Assembly: GCA_017463245.1 (NCBI GenBank)
Contig: JAFTPN010000049.1
Coordinates: forward strand, 1 to 64,000
Direction: 5' to 3'
DNA from: Clostridia bacterium
GTDB taxonomy: Bacteria; Bacillota; Clostridia; Christensenellales; Aristaeellaceae
DNA: 64,000 nt
A program made the translations under genes and the position numbers. Position 1 is the first letter of the stretch, and every line of letters starts with the position of its first letter. Below are positions 32,847-41,632 of this stretch, piece by piece. The notes beneath the pieces are model-generated. The model was not told the DNA's origin, made no database searches, and saw only the letters and a program-made list of their open reading frames with translations.

Positions 32847-33851
32847 ATGAAAATATATACCATTAAGGATATCGCGCGGGAGGCGGGCGTCAGCGTGACC
32901 ACGGTGAGCCGCGTGCTGAACCACCGTCCCGATGTGAACCAGGCCACCCGCGAGAAGGTGGAACGCGTCATGGCCGCCTGCCATTTCGTGGGCAACGCCA
33001 ATGCCCGCGGCCTGAAGCAGGTGGACAGCGACCTGGTGGCCATCATCATCCGCGGCCATCAGAACCCCTTCCTCAATGCCCTGGCCGAGGCCATGCTCCA
33101 GCACACCAAGGACTGCAAGGCCGCCTTCCTCACCGAATACATCGACGAGAAGGCCGACGAGTTTCAGACCGCCCTGCGCCTTTTGCACGAGAAGCGGGTC
33201 ACCGGCTTCATTTTTGTGGGCAGCCGCATTGACGAGCGCGCTCAGGTGCTTTCCGGGCTGGATCTGCCCATGGTGTTCACCACCGTGAATGCCGCTCATT
33301 CCAACCTGCCCCGCGCCGCCTCCGTGTCCATCGACGACCGCGCCATGGCGCGTGAAGCCGCCGGTGTGCTGCTCTCCCGCGGGCACACCAGGGTGGCGGT
33401 GTTCGGTGCCAGCCGTGCCGATGGCGACAGCCTTTCCCAGCGCTACAAGGGCGTGAAGGACGCCTTCCACGATGCCGGCCTCACCTTCGATGAAAGCCGC
33501 TATGTGGAGACCCGCTTCTCCCTCAAGGGCGCCTACGACAGCGCCAGGGCCTTCTTTGCCGAAAAGCCCGATACCACCGCCGTGTTCACCATGAGCGACA
33601 TTGTGGCCATGGGCGTGATCCGCGCCCTGCAGGATATGGGCAAGCGTGTGCCGGAAGATGTCAGCGTCTTTGGGTTTGACGGCACCGAGACGGGGAAATA
33701 CTTTATCCCGAGGCTCTCCACCGTGGAGCAGCCCGTGGAAGAGCTGGCCGAGCAGAGCGTGCTTGTGCTCACCGATATGCTGGAACACCAGGTTGCCCCG
33801 CGCCATGTGGTGGTGGAAGCCACCCTGCGGCTGCGTGAATCTGTCAAATAA
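32847..33851 (+). CDS. LacI-family transcriptional regulator
   Basis: 334 residues. The N-terminal helix-turn-helix and hinge helix read IKDIAREAGVSVTTVSRVLNH; the periplasmic-binding-like effector domain follows, with VSVFGFDGTETGKYFIPRLSTV near the end. The ATG at 32847 has AGGAGG upstream; an in-frame Met 19 codons before would lie over the promoter. Adjacent to malQ and glgP, so it likely responds to a maltodextrin- or glucose-related ligand and controls glycogen/maltodextrin use. Ligand identity is inferred. Confidence 0.92.
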   Translation: MKIYTIKDIAREAGVSVTTVSRVLNHRPDVNQATREKVERVMAACHFVGNANARGLKQVDSDLVAIIIRGHQNPFLNALAEAMLQHTKDCKAAFLTEYIDEKADEFQTALRLLHEKRVTGFIFVGSRIDERAQVLSGLDLPMVFTTVNAAHSNLPRAASVSIDDRAMAREAAGVLLSRGHTRVAVFGASRADGDSLSQRYKGVKDAFHDAGLTFDESRYVETRFSLKGAYDSARAFFAEKPDTTAVFTMSDIVAMGVIRALQDMGKRVPEDVSVFGFDGTETGKYFIPRLSTVEQPVEELAEQSVLVLTDMLEHQVAPRHVVVEATLRLRESVK

Positions 33852-33877
33852 TCCACTCTTGAAAGGACGTATACTTT

Positions 33878-35359
33878 ATGCGCCAGAGCGGTATTCTGAT
33901 GCACATCTCCTCCCTGCCCGGCCCCGGCGGCATCGGCTCCCTGGGTCAGGAGGCCTATGACTTTGCCGATTTTCTCCATGCCAGCGGCATGAAGCTGTGG
34001 CAGGTGCTGCCCATGGGACCCACCGGCTATGGCGAGTCCCCCTACCAGTCCTCCAGCGTTTTTGCAGGCAATCCCATGCTGATCTCCTGCGCCAAGCTGA
34101 AGGAGGAAGGCCTGCTGGAATATGCCCCGGAGGAGGAATTCTCCCCTGCCCAGCTGGACAAGATCGACTTCCCCGCCGTGCGCGAAAACAAGGAGATGCT
34201 CCTGCGCCGCTGCTTTGACAAGTCCGAGCGCAAGCTGGAAAAGGAACTGGCGGACTTCGTTCAGCAGAACGAGTGGGTGAAGGATTTCGCCCTGTTCACC
34301 GCCATCAAGAACCATTTCGGCGGCGCCATGTGGACGAAGTGGCCGGATCACGATATCGTCATCCGCCGCAAGGAATGCGTGGTGTTCTACCGCAGCCAGC
34401 TGGCCATTGAGGTGCGGTACCACATCTTCTGCCAGTACCTGTTCCAGCGCCAATGGAACGCCCTGAAGAAGTACTGCAACGGCCTGGGCATCAAGCTCTT
34501 TGGCGATATGCCCATCTATGTGGCTGAAGACAGCGCCGATACCTGGACGCACCCGGAGGTGTTCCAGCTGGACAAGAACCGCCTGCCCAAGCGGGTGGCG
34601 GGCGTGCCGCCGGATTACTTCTCTGCCGATGGCCAGCTGTGGGGTAATCCCCTCTACCGCTGGACGTACCTGCGCCTGCGCGGCTATGACTGGTGGGTGG
34701 AGCGCATGCGCCACATGGCGAAGATGTATGATGTGATCCGCATCGACCACTTCATCGGCTTTGCCAACTACTATTCCATCCCCTATGGCGCACCCAATGC
34801 CCGCAATGGCAAGTGGGTGGTCGGCCCCGGCAAGAGCCTGTTCCGCACCTTCCGCAAAAAGCTGCCGGGCATCAACATCATCGCCGAGGATCTGGGCTGC
34901 CTGTCCGACCGGGTTTTCAGGCTGCTGGACTATGTGAAGTATCCCGGCATGAAGGTGCTGACCTTCGCCTTTGGCGGCGACGACGGCAACCCGCACCTGC
35001 CCGCCAACTACGCCACCAACTGCGTAGCCTACACCGGCACCCACGACAACGACACCGTGCTGGGCTGGGTGAACACCCAGGACGAGAACACCCTGAACCA
35101 CGCCAAGCGGGTGCTGGGCTTCGACAAGCCGGAGGACGCCCCGGAGGCCTTTATCCGCGCCGTGCTGGACTCCAAGGCCGATACCGCCATGTTCCCCATG
35201 CAGGACATCCTGCACCTGCCCGGCGCCGCCCGCATGAACCTGCCCGGCACCATCGGCGGCAACTGGCTGTGGCGTATGCTGCCCGGCGCCGCCACGCCTG
35301 AAATCGCCAAGCACCTGCGCGAACTCAACAATACCTATCACAGGGGGAATCAAGCATGA
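33878..35359 (+). CDS. malQ: 4-alpha-glucanotransferase (amylomaltase)
   Basis: 493 residues, GH77. Catalytic residues are in their expected blocks: nucleophile Asp in VIRIDHFIGFANYY, acid/base Glu in IIAEDLGCLSDRV, and the stabilising Asp in GTHDNDTVLGW. The family-specific start MRQSGILMHISSLPGPGGIG is present. It transfers glucan segments between maltooligosaccharides, making chains long enough for the phosphorylase. Its TGA overlaps the glgP start as ATGA. Confidence 0.97.
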   Translation: MRQSGILMHISSLPGPGGIGSLGQEAYDFADFLHASGMKLWQVLPMGPTGYGESPYQSSSVFAGNPMLISCAKLKEEGLLEYAPEEEFSPAQLDKIDFPAVRENKEMLLRRCFDKSERKLEKELADFVQQNEWVKDFALFTAIKNHFGGAMWTKWPDHDIVIRRKECVVFYRSQLAIEVRYHIFCQYLFQRQWNALKKYCNGLGIKLFGDMPIYVAEDSADTWTHPEVFQLDKNRLPKRVAGVPPDYFSADGQLWGNPLYRWTYLRLRGYDWWVERMRHMAKMYDVIRIDHFIGFANYYSIPYGAPNARNGKWVVGPGKSLFRTFRKKLPGINIIAEDLGCLSDRVFRLLDYVKYPGMKVLTFAFGGDDGNPHLPANYATNCVAYTGTHDNDTVLGWVNTQDENTLNHAKRVLGFDKPEDAPEAFIRAVLDSKADTAMFPMQDILHLPGAARMNLPGTIGGNWLWRMLPGAATPEIAKHLRELNNTYHRGNQA

Positions 35360-37716
35360 TGACCGCCACCGAACTGATTCAGCTGACCGAAAGCATCCTG
35401 CTCACCCAGGAGCATACCACCCTTGAAAAGGCCAATGCCATCCAGCTGCACAACGCCCTTTCCGCTGCCGCCATGCAGGCGCTGGCGCCCACCTGGGTCA
35501 AGTGCGAGGAAGAGCGCGCCGGCAAGCGCCAGGCCTACTACCTCTCCTGCGAGTTCCTCATGGGCCGCATGGTGTACAACAACCTGTATTGCCTTGGCCT
35601 GCTGGAGGAAGCCAAAGCCCTGCTCTCCCAGCGGGGTGTTGACCTGGCCGTTATGGAAGACATCGAGGACGACGCCTTCGGCAACGGCGGTCTTGGCCGC
35701 CTGGCCGCCTGCTTCCTGGACAGCGCCGTGACCCACAACGTGCCCCTCACCGGCTATGGCCTGCGCTACCGCTACGGCCTGTTCAAGCAGAGCTTTGTGG
35801 ACGGCCGCCAGCACGAGGAACCCGACGACTGGTCGAAGTTCGGCGATCCCTGGAGCATCCGCCGCCAGGATCAGGCTGTGGTGGTTCCCATGAAGTCCGG
35901 CGACGTGCTGGCCGTGCCCTACGATATGCCCATCATCGGCTACGGGGCTGAGAACATCGGCACCCTGCGCCTGTGGCAATGCGAAAGCCTCCGCGAGATC
36001 GACTTCCCCCTGTTCAACCAGCAGAAGTACGCCCAGGCAGCCGCTGACAAGAACAAGGCCGAGGACATCACCAAGTTCCTCTACCCCAACGATTCCCGCC
36101 GGGAGGGCAAGCAGCTGCGCGTAAAGCAGCAGTACGTGCTGGTCAGCGCCTCCATGCAGGATCTGTTCCGCGCCTACAAGGCACGCCACGGCAGCGATTA
36201 TTCCTTCTTCGCCGCCGAGCACGCCGTGCAGCTCAACGATACCCACCCCGTCATGGCCATCCCGGAGATCATCCGCCTGCTCATGGCCGACGGTCTCACC
36301 TTCGAGGAAGCCTTCCTCATCGCCCGCGACACCTGCTCCTACACCAACCACACCGTGATGCAGGAAGCCCTGGAGAAGTGGGATCTGCCCCTGCTGGCCT
36401 CCGTTTGCCCGGAGATCGTGGACATCATCAAGAAGATCGACCTGCGCTTCAAGGCTGAAATGGCCGAGAAATCCGCCCCCATCAGCGCCACCCGCTGCAT
36501 CATCTGGCCGAACCAGTGGAACAAGCGGGTGAAGCAGGTGCACATGGCGCAGCTGGCCGTGTACGCCACCCACACCACCAACGGCGTGGCCGCCATCCAC
36601 ACCGAGATCCTCAAGGACGATGTCTTTGCCGACTGGTACGCCCTCTACCCCGAGCGCTTCCAGAACAAGACAAACGGCATCACCCAGCGCCGCTGGCTAG
36701 GTCTGTGCAATCCGGAGCTGACCAGCCTCATCGCCGGGAAGATCGGCGACGGCTTCCTCACCGACCTGTATCAGCTGGAAAACCTCAAGCCCTTCATCAA
36801 CGACGACCTCTGCCGGGATTTCATGGAGGTGAAGAAGGAAAAGAAGCTCCAGCTGGCCGCGGAGATCGCCCACATGGAAGGCGTGGTGCTGGATCCCGGC
36901 ATGATCTTCGACGTGCAGATCAAGCGCCTGCACGAGTACAAGCGCCAGTTCATGAATGCCCTGTCCATCCTGGGCATCTACTACCAGCTCAAAGCGGGCA
37001 AGCTGCCCAATTTCACGCCCACCGCCTACATCTTCGGCGCCAAGGCCGCCCCCGGCTATGACCGCGCCAAGGCGGTGATCCACCTCATCAACATGATCGC
37101 CGACATGGTCAACGAAGACCCCGACACCTGCGACAAGCTCAAGGTGGTCTTCGTGCAGAACTACAACGTCTCCTGGGCGGAGAAGCTCATCCCCGCCGCA
37201 GATGTGTCCGAGCAGATTTCCCCCGCAGGCACCGAGGCCAGCGGCACCGGCAACATGAAGCTGATGCTCAATGGCGCCGTGACCCTGGGCACCTTCGACG
37301 GCGCCAATGTGGAGATCGTGGAGCAGGCCGGTGTGGAGAACAACTACATCTTCGGCGCAACCGTTGAGGAGATCAACGCCATCAAGGCCACCTACGATCC
37401 CAAGGCCATCTACAAGGAGGATAGACTCCTTGCCCGCTGCCTGGACGCCCTCATCGACGGCACCTTCCCCGATGAGGACGGCGCGCTGGCCGAGCTGCGC
37501 ACCTCCCTGCTGGAGGGTGCCTCCTGGCACGCACCGGATCACTACTTCATCCTCAAGGACTTCGCCTCCTACATGGAAGCCAAGCTCCGCGTCAATCAGG
37601 ATTACAAGGACAGCCTGGCCTTTGCCCGCAAGTGCCTGATGAACGTAGCCTCCGCCGGCAAGTTCTCCTCCGACCGCACCATTGCCCAGTATGCCAAGGA
37701 AATCTGGAAGGTCTGA
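35356..37716 (+). CDS. glgP: glycogen/maltodextrin phosphorylase
   Basis: 786 residues, GT35. The start region has the active-site block YYLSCEFLMGRMVYNN and DDAFGNGGLGRLAACFLDS. The PLP-lysine motif is EASGTGNMKLMLNGAVTLGTFDGANVEI (read in two parts, Lys in GNMKLM). It releases glucose-1-phosphate from alpha-1,4-glucans, which the phosphoglucomutase at 26774 could take to glucose-6-phosphate. Coupled to malQ by ATGA and followed by a strong terminator. Confidence 0.97.
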   Translation: MMTATELIQLTESILLTQEHTTLEKANAIQLHNALSAAAMQALAPTWVKCEEERAGKRQAYYLSCEFLMGRMVYNNLYCLGLLEEAKALLSQRGVDLAVMEDIEDDAFGNGGLGRLAACFLDSAVTHNVPLTGYGLRYRYGLFKQSFVDGRQHEEPDDWSKFGDPWSIRRQDQAVVVPMKSGDVLAVPYDMPIIGYGAENIGTLRLWQCESLREIDFPLFNQQKYAQAAADKNKAEDITKFLYPNDSRREGKQLRVKQQYVLVSASMQDLFRAYKARHGSDYSFFAAEHAVQLNDTHPVMAIPEIIRLLMADGLTFEEAFLIARDTCSYTNHTVMQEALEKWDLPLLASVCPEIVDIIKKIDLRFKAEMAEKSAPISATRCIIWPNQWNKRVKQVHMAQLAVYATHTTNGVAAIHTEILKDDVFADWYALYPERFQNKTNGITQRRWLGLCNPELTSLIAGKIGDGFLTDLYQLENLKPFINDDLCRDFMEVKKEKKLQLAAEIAHMEGVVLDPGMIFDVQIKRLHEYKRQFMNALSILGIYYQLKAGKLPNFTPTAYIFGAKAAPGYDRAKAVIHLINMIADMVNEDPDTCDKLKVVFVQNYNVSWAEKLIPAADVSEQISPAGTEASGTGNMKLMLNGAVTLGTFDGANVEIVEQAGVENNYIFGATVEEINAIKATYDPKAIYKEDRLLARCLDALIDGTFPDEDGALAELRTSLLEGASWHAPDHYFILKDFASYMEAKLRVNQDYKDSLAFARKCLMNVASAGKFSSDRTIAQYAKEIWKV

Positions 37717-37730
37717 TCATTGAAGTTCAA

Positions 37731-37770
37731 AGGGAGCGGCAAGAGCAGCCGCTCCCTTTCCGTTTTTCAA
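37731..37770 (+). terminator. terminator of lacI-malQ-glgP
   Basis: Perfect 9-bp stem GGGAGCGGC / GCCGCTCCC followed by TTTCCGTTTTT. Confidence 0.9.
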
Positions 37771-37802
37771 AAACCGTTCTGCGGTTTTAACACATTTAGG
37801 AC

Positions 37803-37831
37803 TTCCGTTTTTGAACAATTGGGTGTATAAT
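37803..37831 (+). promoter_or_regulatory. promoter of degV-like gene
   Basis: Consensus TATAAT (37826-37831) with a weak TTCCGT 17 bp upstream, 46 bp before the start codon. Confidence 0.5.
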
Positions 37832-37876
37832 GAATTTGTCTTTTTTTAACTGGCATCATATTAGGAGGATTCATTT

Positions 37877-38764
37877 ATGGCCAACTATGTTCTCAGCTGC
37901 TGCTCCACGGCTGATCTGTCCAAGGAGCATTTTGAAAGCCGCGATATCCACTACGTCTGCGCCCACTACCAGCTGGACGGCAAGGACTACATGGACGACC
38001 TGGGTCAGTCCATGCCCTTCGATAAGTTCTATCAGGCCATGGTAGACGGTGCTGACACCCGCACCTCCCAGGTCAATGCCGAGGAATTCGAGGCCTACTT
38101 CACCCCCTTTCTGGAGCAGGGGCTGGACGTGCTGCACCTGGCGCTGTCCTCCGGCATCTCCGGCACCTACAATTCCGCCCGTCTGGCCAAGGAAAGCCTG
38201 GAGGCCAAGTTCCCCGGCCGCAAGGTGAACATTGTGGACTCCCTGGCCGCATCCTCCGGCTTTGGCCTTCTGATGGATAAGCTGGCCGACCTGCGGGACG
38301 AGGGCATGTCCCTGGACGAGCTGACCGCCTGGGCAGAAGCCCACAAGAAGAACATGCACCATTGGTTCTTCACCTCCGACCTGACCTTCTTCATCAAGGG
38401 CGGCCGCGTCAGCAAGGCCTCCGGCTTTGTGGGCAAGCTGCTGAACATCTGCCCCCTGCTGAACGTGAGCTACGAGGGCAAGCTGGTTCCCCGCGAGAAG
38501 ATCCGCACCAAGCGCAAGGTGATTTCCGCCATCGTGGATCGCATGGCCGAGCACGCCGAAAACGGCACCGACTACTCCGGCAAGTGCTACATCAGCCAGT
38601 CCGCCTGCTACGACGACGCCCGCGCCGTGGCCGACCTCATCGAGGCCCGCTTCCCCCGCCTGAACGGCAAAGTGGAAATCAACCACATCGGCACCACCAT
38701 CGGCAGCCACACCGGCCCCGGCACCGTCGCCCTCTTCTACTGGGGCGATGAACGCGTGGACTAA
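37877..38764 (+). CDS. DegV-family fatty-acid-binding protein
   Basis: 295 residues. The two-domain DegV fold is shown by the start YVLSCCSTADLSKEHFE, the carboxylate-binding loop LSSGISGTYNSARLA near 93, VDSLAASSGFGLLMDKLADL, and the late IGTTIGSHTGPGTVALFYW. DegV/FakB proteins bind fatty acids; some present them to a FakA kinase for phosphorylation. No fakA is nearby. AGGAGG precedes the ATG. Confidence 0.93.
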   Translation: MANYVLSCCSTADLSKEHFESRDIHYVCAHYQLDGKDYMDDLGQSMPFDKFYQAMVDGADTRTSQVNAEEFEAYFTPFLEQGLDVLHLALSSGISGTYNSARLAKESLEAKFPGRKVNIVDSLAASSGFGLLMDKLADLRDEGMSLDELTAWAEAHKKNMHHWFFTSDLTFFIKGGRVSKASGFVGKLLNICPLLNVSYEGKLVPREKIRTKRKVISAIVDRMAEHAENGTDYSGKCYISQSACYDDARAVADLIEARFPRLNGKVEINHIGTTIGSHTGPGTVALFYWGDERVD

Positions 38765-38770
38765 GGCGCG

Positions 38771-39140
38771 ATGCCAGAGGGCTCTGCCCTCTGGACTCCC
38801 GGTCAGGGCTCTGCCCTGACAACCCGCCCAAGGGCGCTGCCCTTGGGAATCCCGCGAAGGGACTTCGTCCCTTTCGAAACCCATTCGGCGATGGCCGGGT
38901 GGGTTTTCTCTTTGCAGGGGTCACGGCGCAAATACGGTTGCGCCGCGACGCAGGGAAAGTAACTAAGGCTCCCCTTCATAGGGGAGCTGTCCCGAAGGGA
39001 CTGAGGGGTTGAGCCTCCCTCCCCGAGGGAGGTGGCAGCCGCTTGCGGCTGACGGAAGGAGTGGTTCTGCCTCTTGCCTCAACACATTCCTTTCCCTCGC
39101 ACCCTGTAGGGGCGATCTGCGATCGCCCGCCGCCACACTC
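38771..39140. repeat. composite modular repeat, copy 1
   Basis: Starts with four tandem hairpins: CCAGAGGGCTCTGCCCTCTGG, CAGGGCTCTGCCCTG, CCAAGGGCGCTGCCCTTGG, GAAGGGACTTCGTCCCTTTC. A terminator-like AACCCA...TGGGTTTTCTCTTT hairpin and a conserved CAGGGGTCACGGCGC core follow. Next is CCTCCCTCCCCGAGGGAGG-GCAGCCGCTTGCGGCTG, and last GTAGGGGCGATCTGCGATCGCCCGC. Copy 2 at 54281-54606 has the same parts, but the second and third hairpins are swapped. An extra CTCCCCTTCATAGGGGAG stem occurs only here. No ORF is credible inside. Confidence 0.85.
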
Positions 39141-39175
39141 TAAATTCCGAATTCCGCATTCCGAATTCCGCATTC

Positions 39176-39202
39176 CAAAAGAGCAGCCCTCCGGCTGCTC
39201 TT
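39176..39202. terminator. bidirectional terminator 3' of GH31-like gene
   Basis: AAAAGAGCAGCC and GGCTGCTCTTTT form a 12-bp perfect stem with a four-base loop, giving U-runs on both strands. Confidence 0.85.
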
Positions 39203-39205
39203 TTG

Positions 39206-39928
39206 TCATTTCACCAATATCTCATTTCCGTCCTGTCTGACAATCAAATGCCAGCTCTTATCCGAATTGCTTTCTCCTGCGAACTTGTCGCCATCCCGGC
39301 GCAAACGATACTCCGTCCCATCCGCCAGCACACACCGTGCCTGTTCCCCCGGCTGGCACCAATGCAGCGTCACCCGGTCGGCGTCGTCCGCATCCGTGCG
39401 CCGATCATCCACGCCGATGGCGATCACGCTGTTTTCCCTGGCCAGCACGGGCATGGCGTTCAGCCCGCGGATGCGCCGCATCCTGCCGCTGATGCACTCC
39501 CCCGTGGCCAGCTCCGTCCACACGCCCGGCGGGAGCTGGGCATCGATGCACCCGTCCTCGCCCAGGGGTGCCACCAGCAGGTCGTTGCCCAGCAGGAAAC
39601 ACCCTTCCAGCGGCGTGACGGTACTGTTCTGGCGCAGGTACGGCAGCAGGCTCAGCTGCAGGCACACATATTTCCGCAGCACATTGCCCGGCAACGCCTC
39701 CTGGCCGGAAAGATGCCGCGCCACTCCGTCCATGGACAGGGGTAAGCCCAGCATCACGGCGCTGGCGGCGCTGCGCAGAAAGTCCTCCCGCGTGTCGCAA
39801 TTTTCAAAGGCGGGCGGTTCATCCGTAAAGCCCTCAAAAGGAATCAGCTGCTTTTCCAGCACATCCCGCAGGGCTTGTTCCTCTATCGATCCATCCAGTG
39901 CGATCCACAATCCAAACATCCTTCTCAC
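39206..39928 (-). CDS. GH31-derived protein lacking the catalytic barrel
   Basis: 240 residues. The middle (about 85-165: CFLLGNDLLVAPLGEDG, LPPGVWTELATGE, MPVLARENSVIAIG) matches the region after the catalytic barrel of GH31 alpha-glucosidases/xylosidases. The preceding block (GLPLSMDGVARHLSGQE ... LSLLPYLRQ) echoes the barrel end. The catalytic nucleophile and acid/base region is absent; the first 55 residues resemble no GH31 segment. The frame is intact, so this may be a retained domain rather than debris. The start is a GTG at 39928 or an ATG at 39919, both badly spaced from GAGAAGG. Not expected to hydrolyse glycosides. Confidence 0.6.
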   Translation of the reverse strand: MRRMFGLWIALDGSIEEQALRDVLEKQLIPFEGFTDEPPAFENCDTREDFLRSAASAVMLGLPLSMDGVARHLSGQEALPGNVLRKYVCLQLSLLPYLRQNSTVTPLEGCFLLGNDLLVAPLGEDGCIDAQLPPGVWTELATGECISGRMRRIRGLNAMPVLARENSVIAIGVDDRRTDADDADRVTLHWCQPGEQARCVLADGTEYRLRRDGDKFAGESNSDKSWHLIVRQDGNEILVK

Positions 39929-40028
39929 CCCATGGCATTATACACCCTTTTCCGTCCCGTGCATAGGTTGATGCAGACGGCAGAGCGGATTTTTCCACAA
40001 GCCTGCCGGGAAAGGAAGTGAAGCATCC

Positions 40029-40805
40029 ATGCCTGATGGGAATTACCTGAGCATTCAGGAGGTGTCAAAGCAGTTTGACGCCGGCGGCAATGCGCTCTCC
40101 GCCATTCAGGATGTGAGCTTTGATATCCCCAGAGGCGCATTCGTATCCATTCTCGGCCCCAGCGGCTGCGGCAAATCCACGCTGTTCAACATCATTGCCG
40201 GGCTGCTGATGCCCACCGCGGGCGACGTGCGCCTGAACGATACATCCATCGTCGGCAAGGCCGGGCAGGTGGGCTATATGCTGCAAAAGGATCTGCTCCT
40301 GCCCTGGCGCACCATCGAGGACAACATCACCCTGGGACAAACCCTGCGCGGCACCTCCCGGCGCAAGGCTCGTGCTGCCGCCGCGCCGCTGATCGCCCGC
40401 TGCGGCCTTGCCCATTTTGAAAAAAAGAAGCCCCACCAGCTTTCCGGCGGTATGCGCCAGCGGGCGGCGCTCCTGCGCACGCTGCTCACCGGCAAGGATG
40501 TGCTCTTGCTGGATGAACCCTTCGGTGCGCTGGACGCCATCACCCGCCTGCAATTGCAGATGACCCTCATTGATGTGTGGCAGGAGACCCGCAAGACCAT
40601 CCTCTTCGTGACCCACGATGTGGAGGAAGCCCTGCTGCTCTCCGACGAGATCATCGTCCTCACCGAGCGCCCCGGCCGCGTCCGTGCCCGCCTGCCCGTG
40701 CCCCTGCCCCGCCCCCGCACCCCGGATATGCTTGTCTCCACCGAGCTGATGCAGCTCAAAGCCCAGCTCATGACCCTTCTTCTGCGGGAGGTGAGCGTCT
40801 CATGA
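40029..40805 (+). CDS. ABC transporter ATP-binding protein (TauB/SsuB/ThiZ type)
   Basis: 258 residues. Walker A GPSGCGKST near 43, Q-loop LQKDLLLPW, signature LSGGMRQRAAL, Walker B VLLLDEPFGALD and the switch His in FVTHDVEEALLL are all intact. The DLLLPWRT block is typical of nitrate/sulfonate/taurine/pyrimidine importers. The TGA overlaps the permease start as ATGA. It powers the importer made with the next two genes. Confidence 0.94.
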   Translation: MPDGNYLSIQEVSKQFDAGGNALSAIQDVSFDIPRGAFVSILGPSGCGKSTLFNIIAGLLMPTAGDVRLNDTSIVGKAGQVGYMLQKDLLLPWRTIEDNITLGQTLRGTSRRKARAAAAPLIARCGLAHFEKKKPHQLSGGMRQRAALLRTLLTGKDVLLLDEPFGALDAITRLQLQMTLIDVWQETRKTILFVTHDVEEALLLSDEIIVLTERPGRVRARLPVPLPRPRTPDMLVSTELMQLKAQLMTLLLREVSVS

Positions 40806-41617
40806 AAGCCGCTTCCATCACCTCCGGTGTGCAGCAGGAAAAGCAGGTCGGCCGCTACGCGGTGAACCTGTGGCGCTGGGGACTGCTCATCGGCCTCATC
40901 GCTCTGTGGGAGCTTGGCGCGCGCCTTGGCTGGCTGGACGCTTTCTTCTTTTCCAGTCCCACAGAGATCTTCCGCACCGCTGTCACCAAGTGGCGCACCG
41001 GCGACCTGTGGCGGGACATTGCCTACACCAGCGCCTCCACCCTGCTGGGCTTTGCGCTGGGCACGGTGATCGGCTCGCTGCTCGGCCTCCTGTTCTGGTT
41101 CAGCCGCCGCGCTGCCCTGGTGGCCGAACCCTGGCTGGTGGTGCTCAACGCCCTGCCCAAGCTGGCGCTGGCCCCCGTGCTGGTGATCCTCTTCGGCATC
41201 GGCTTTTCCTCCAAGGTGATCCTGGCCTTTCTGATGACCGTCATCACCGCCGCCATTTCCGCCTGGAGCGGCGCCAAGGCCGTTGATCCTGCGCTCACCA
41301 CGCTGCTGTTCTCCCTGGGCGCCAGGCGCCGCCAGGTGTTTACGCTGCTGGTGGTTCCCTCCGCCATGCCCTGGATCATCTCCGGCCTGCGGGTGAACAT
41401 CGCCCTGAGCATGGCCGGCTCCATCGTGGGCGAATTCATAGCATCAGACCGCGGATTGGGGCGTATGATCGTTTATGCAGGCACCACCTTCGACCTGAAG
41501 CTGGTCTGGGTCGGCGTGGTGGTGCTGTCCATCCTCTCTGTTCTGATGTACCTGGCGGTGGTGCTGCTGGAAAAGCTGCTCTCCCGCCGCTGGTCAGCAG
41601 AACAAACGACTAACTGA
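40802..41617 (+). CDS. ABC transporter permease (TauC/SsuC type)
   Basis: 271 residues with about six helices. The BPD_transp_1 EAA loop reads SLGARRRQVFTLLVVPSAMPWIISGLRVN, with the conserved Gly, followed by IASDRGLGRMIVYA, which is typical of nitrate/taurine permeases. The start overlaps the ATPase stop as ATGA. The open frame extends upstream within the ATPase gene but is not coding there. Confidence 0.93.
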   Translation: MKAASITSGVQQEKQVGRYAVNLWRWGLLIGLIALWELGARLGWLDAFFFSSPTEIFRTAVTKWRTGDLWRDIAYTSASTLLGFALGTVIGSLLGLLFWFSRRAALVAEPWLVVLNALPKLALAPVLVILFGIGFSSKVILAFLMTVITAAISAWSGAKAVDPALTTLLFSLGARRRQVFTLLVVPSAMPWIISGLRVNIALSMAGSIVGEFIASDRGLGRMIVYAGTTFDLKLVWVGVVVLSILSVLMYLAVVLLEKLLSRRWSAEQTTN

Positions 41618-41632
41618 ACGGAGGTCATGCCC

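Noticed and set aside
38771..39140. CRISPR-like or tandem repeat array in the hairpin chain
   Set aside because: The hairpins are not identical to each other and are contiguous; the whole block recurs as a unit at 54281, so it is a composite interspersed repeat.
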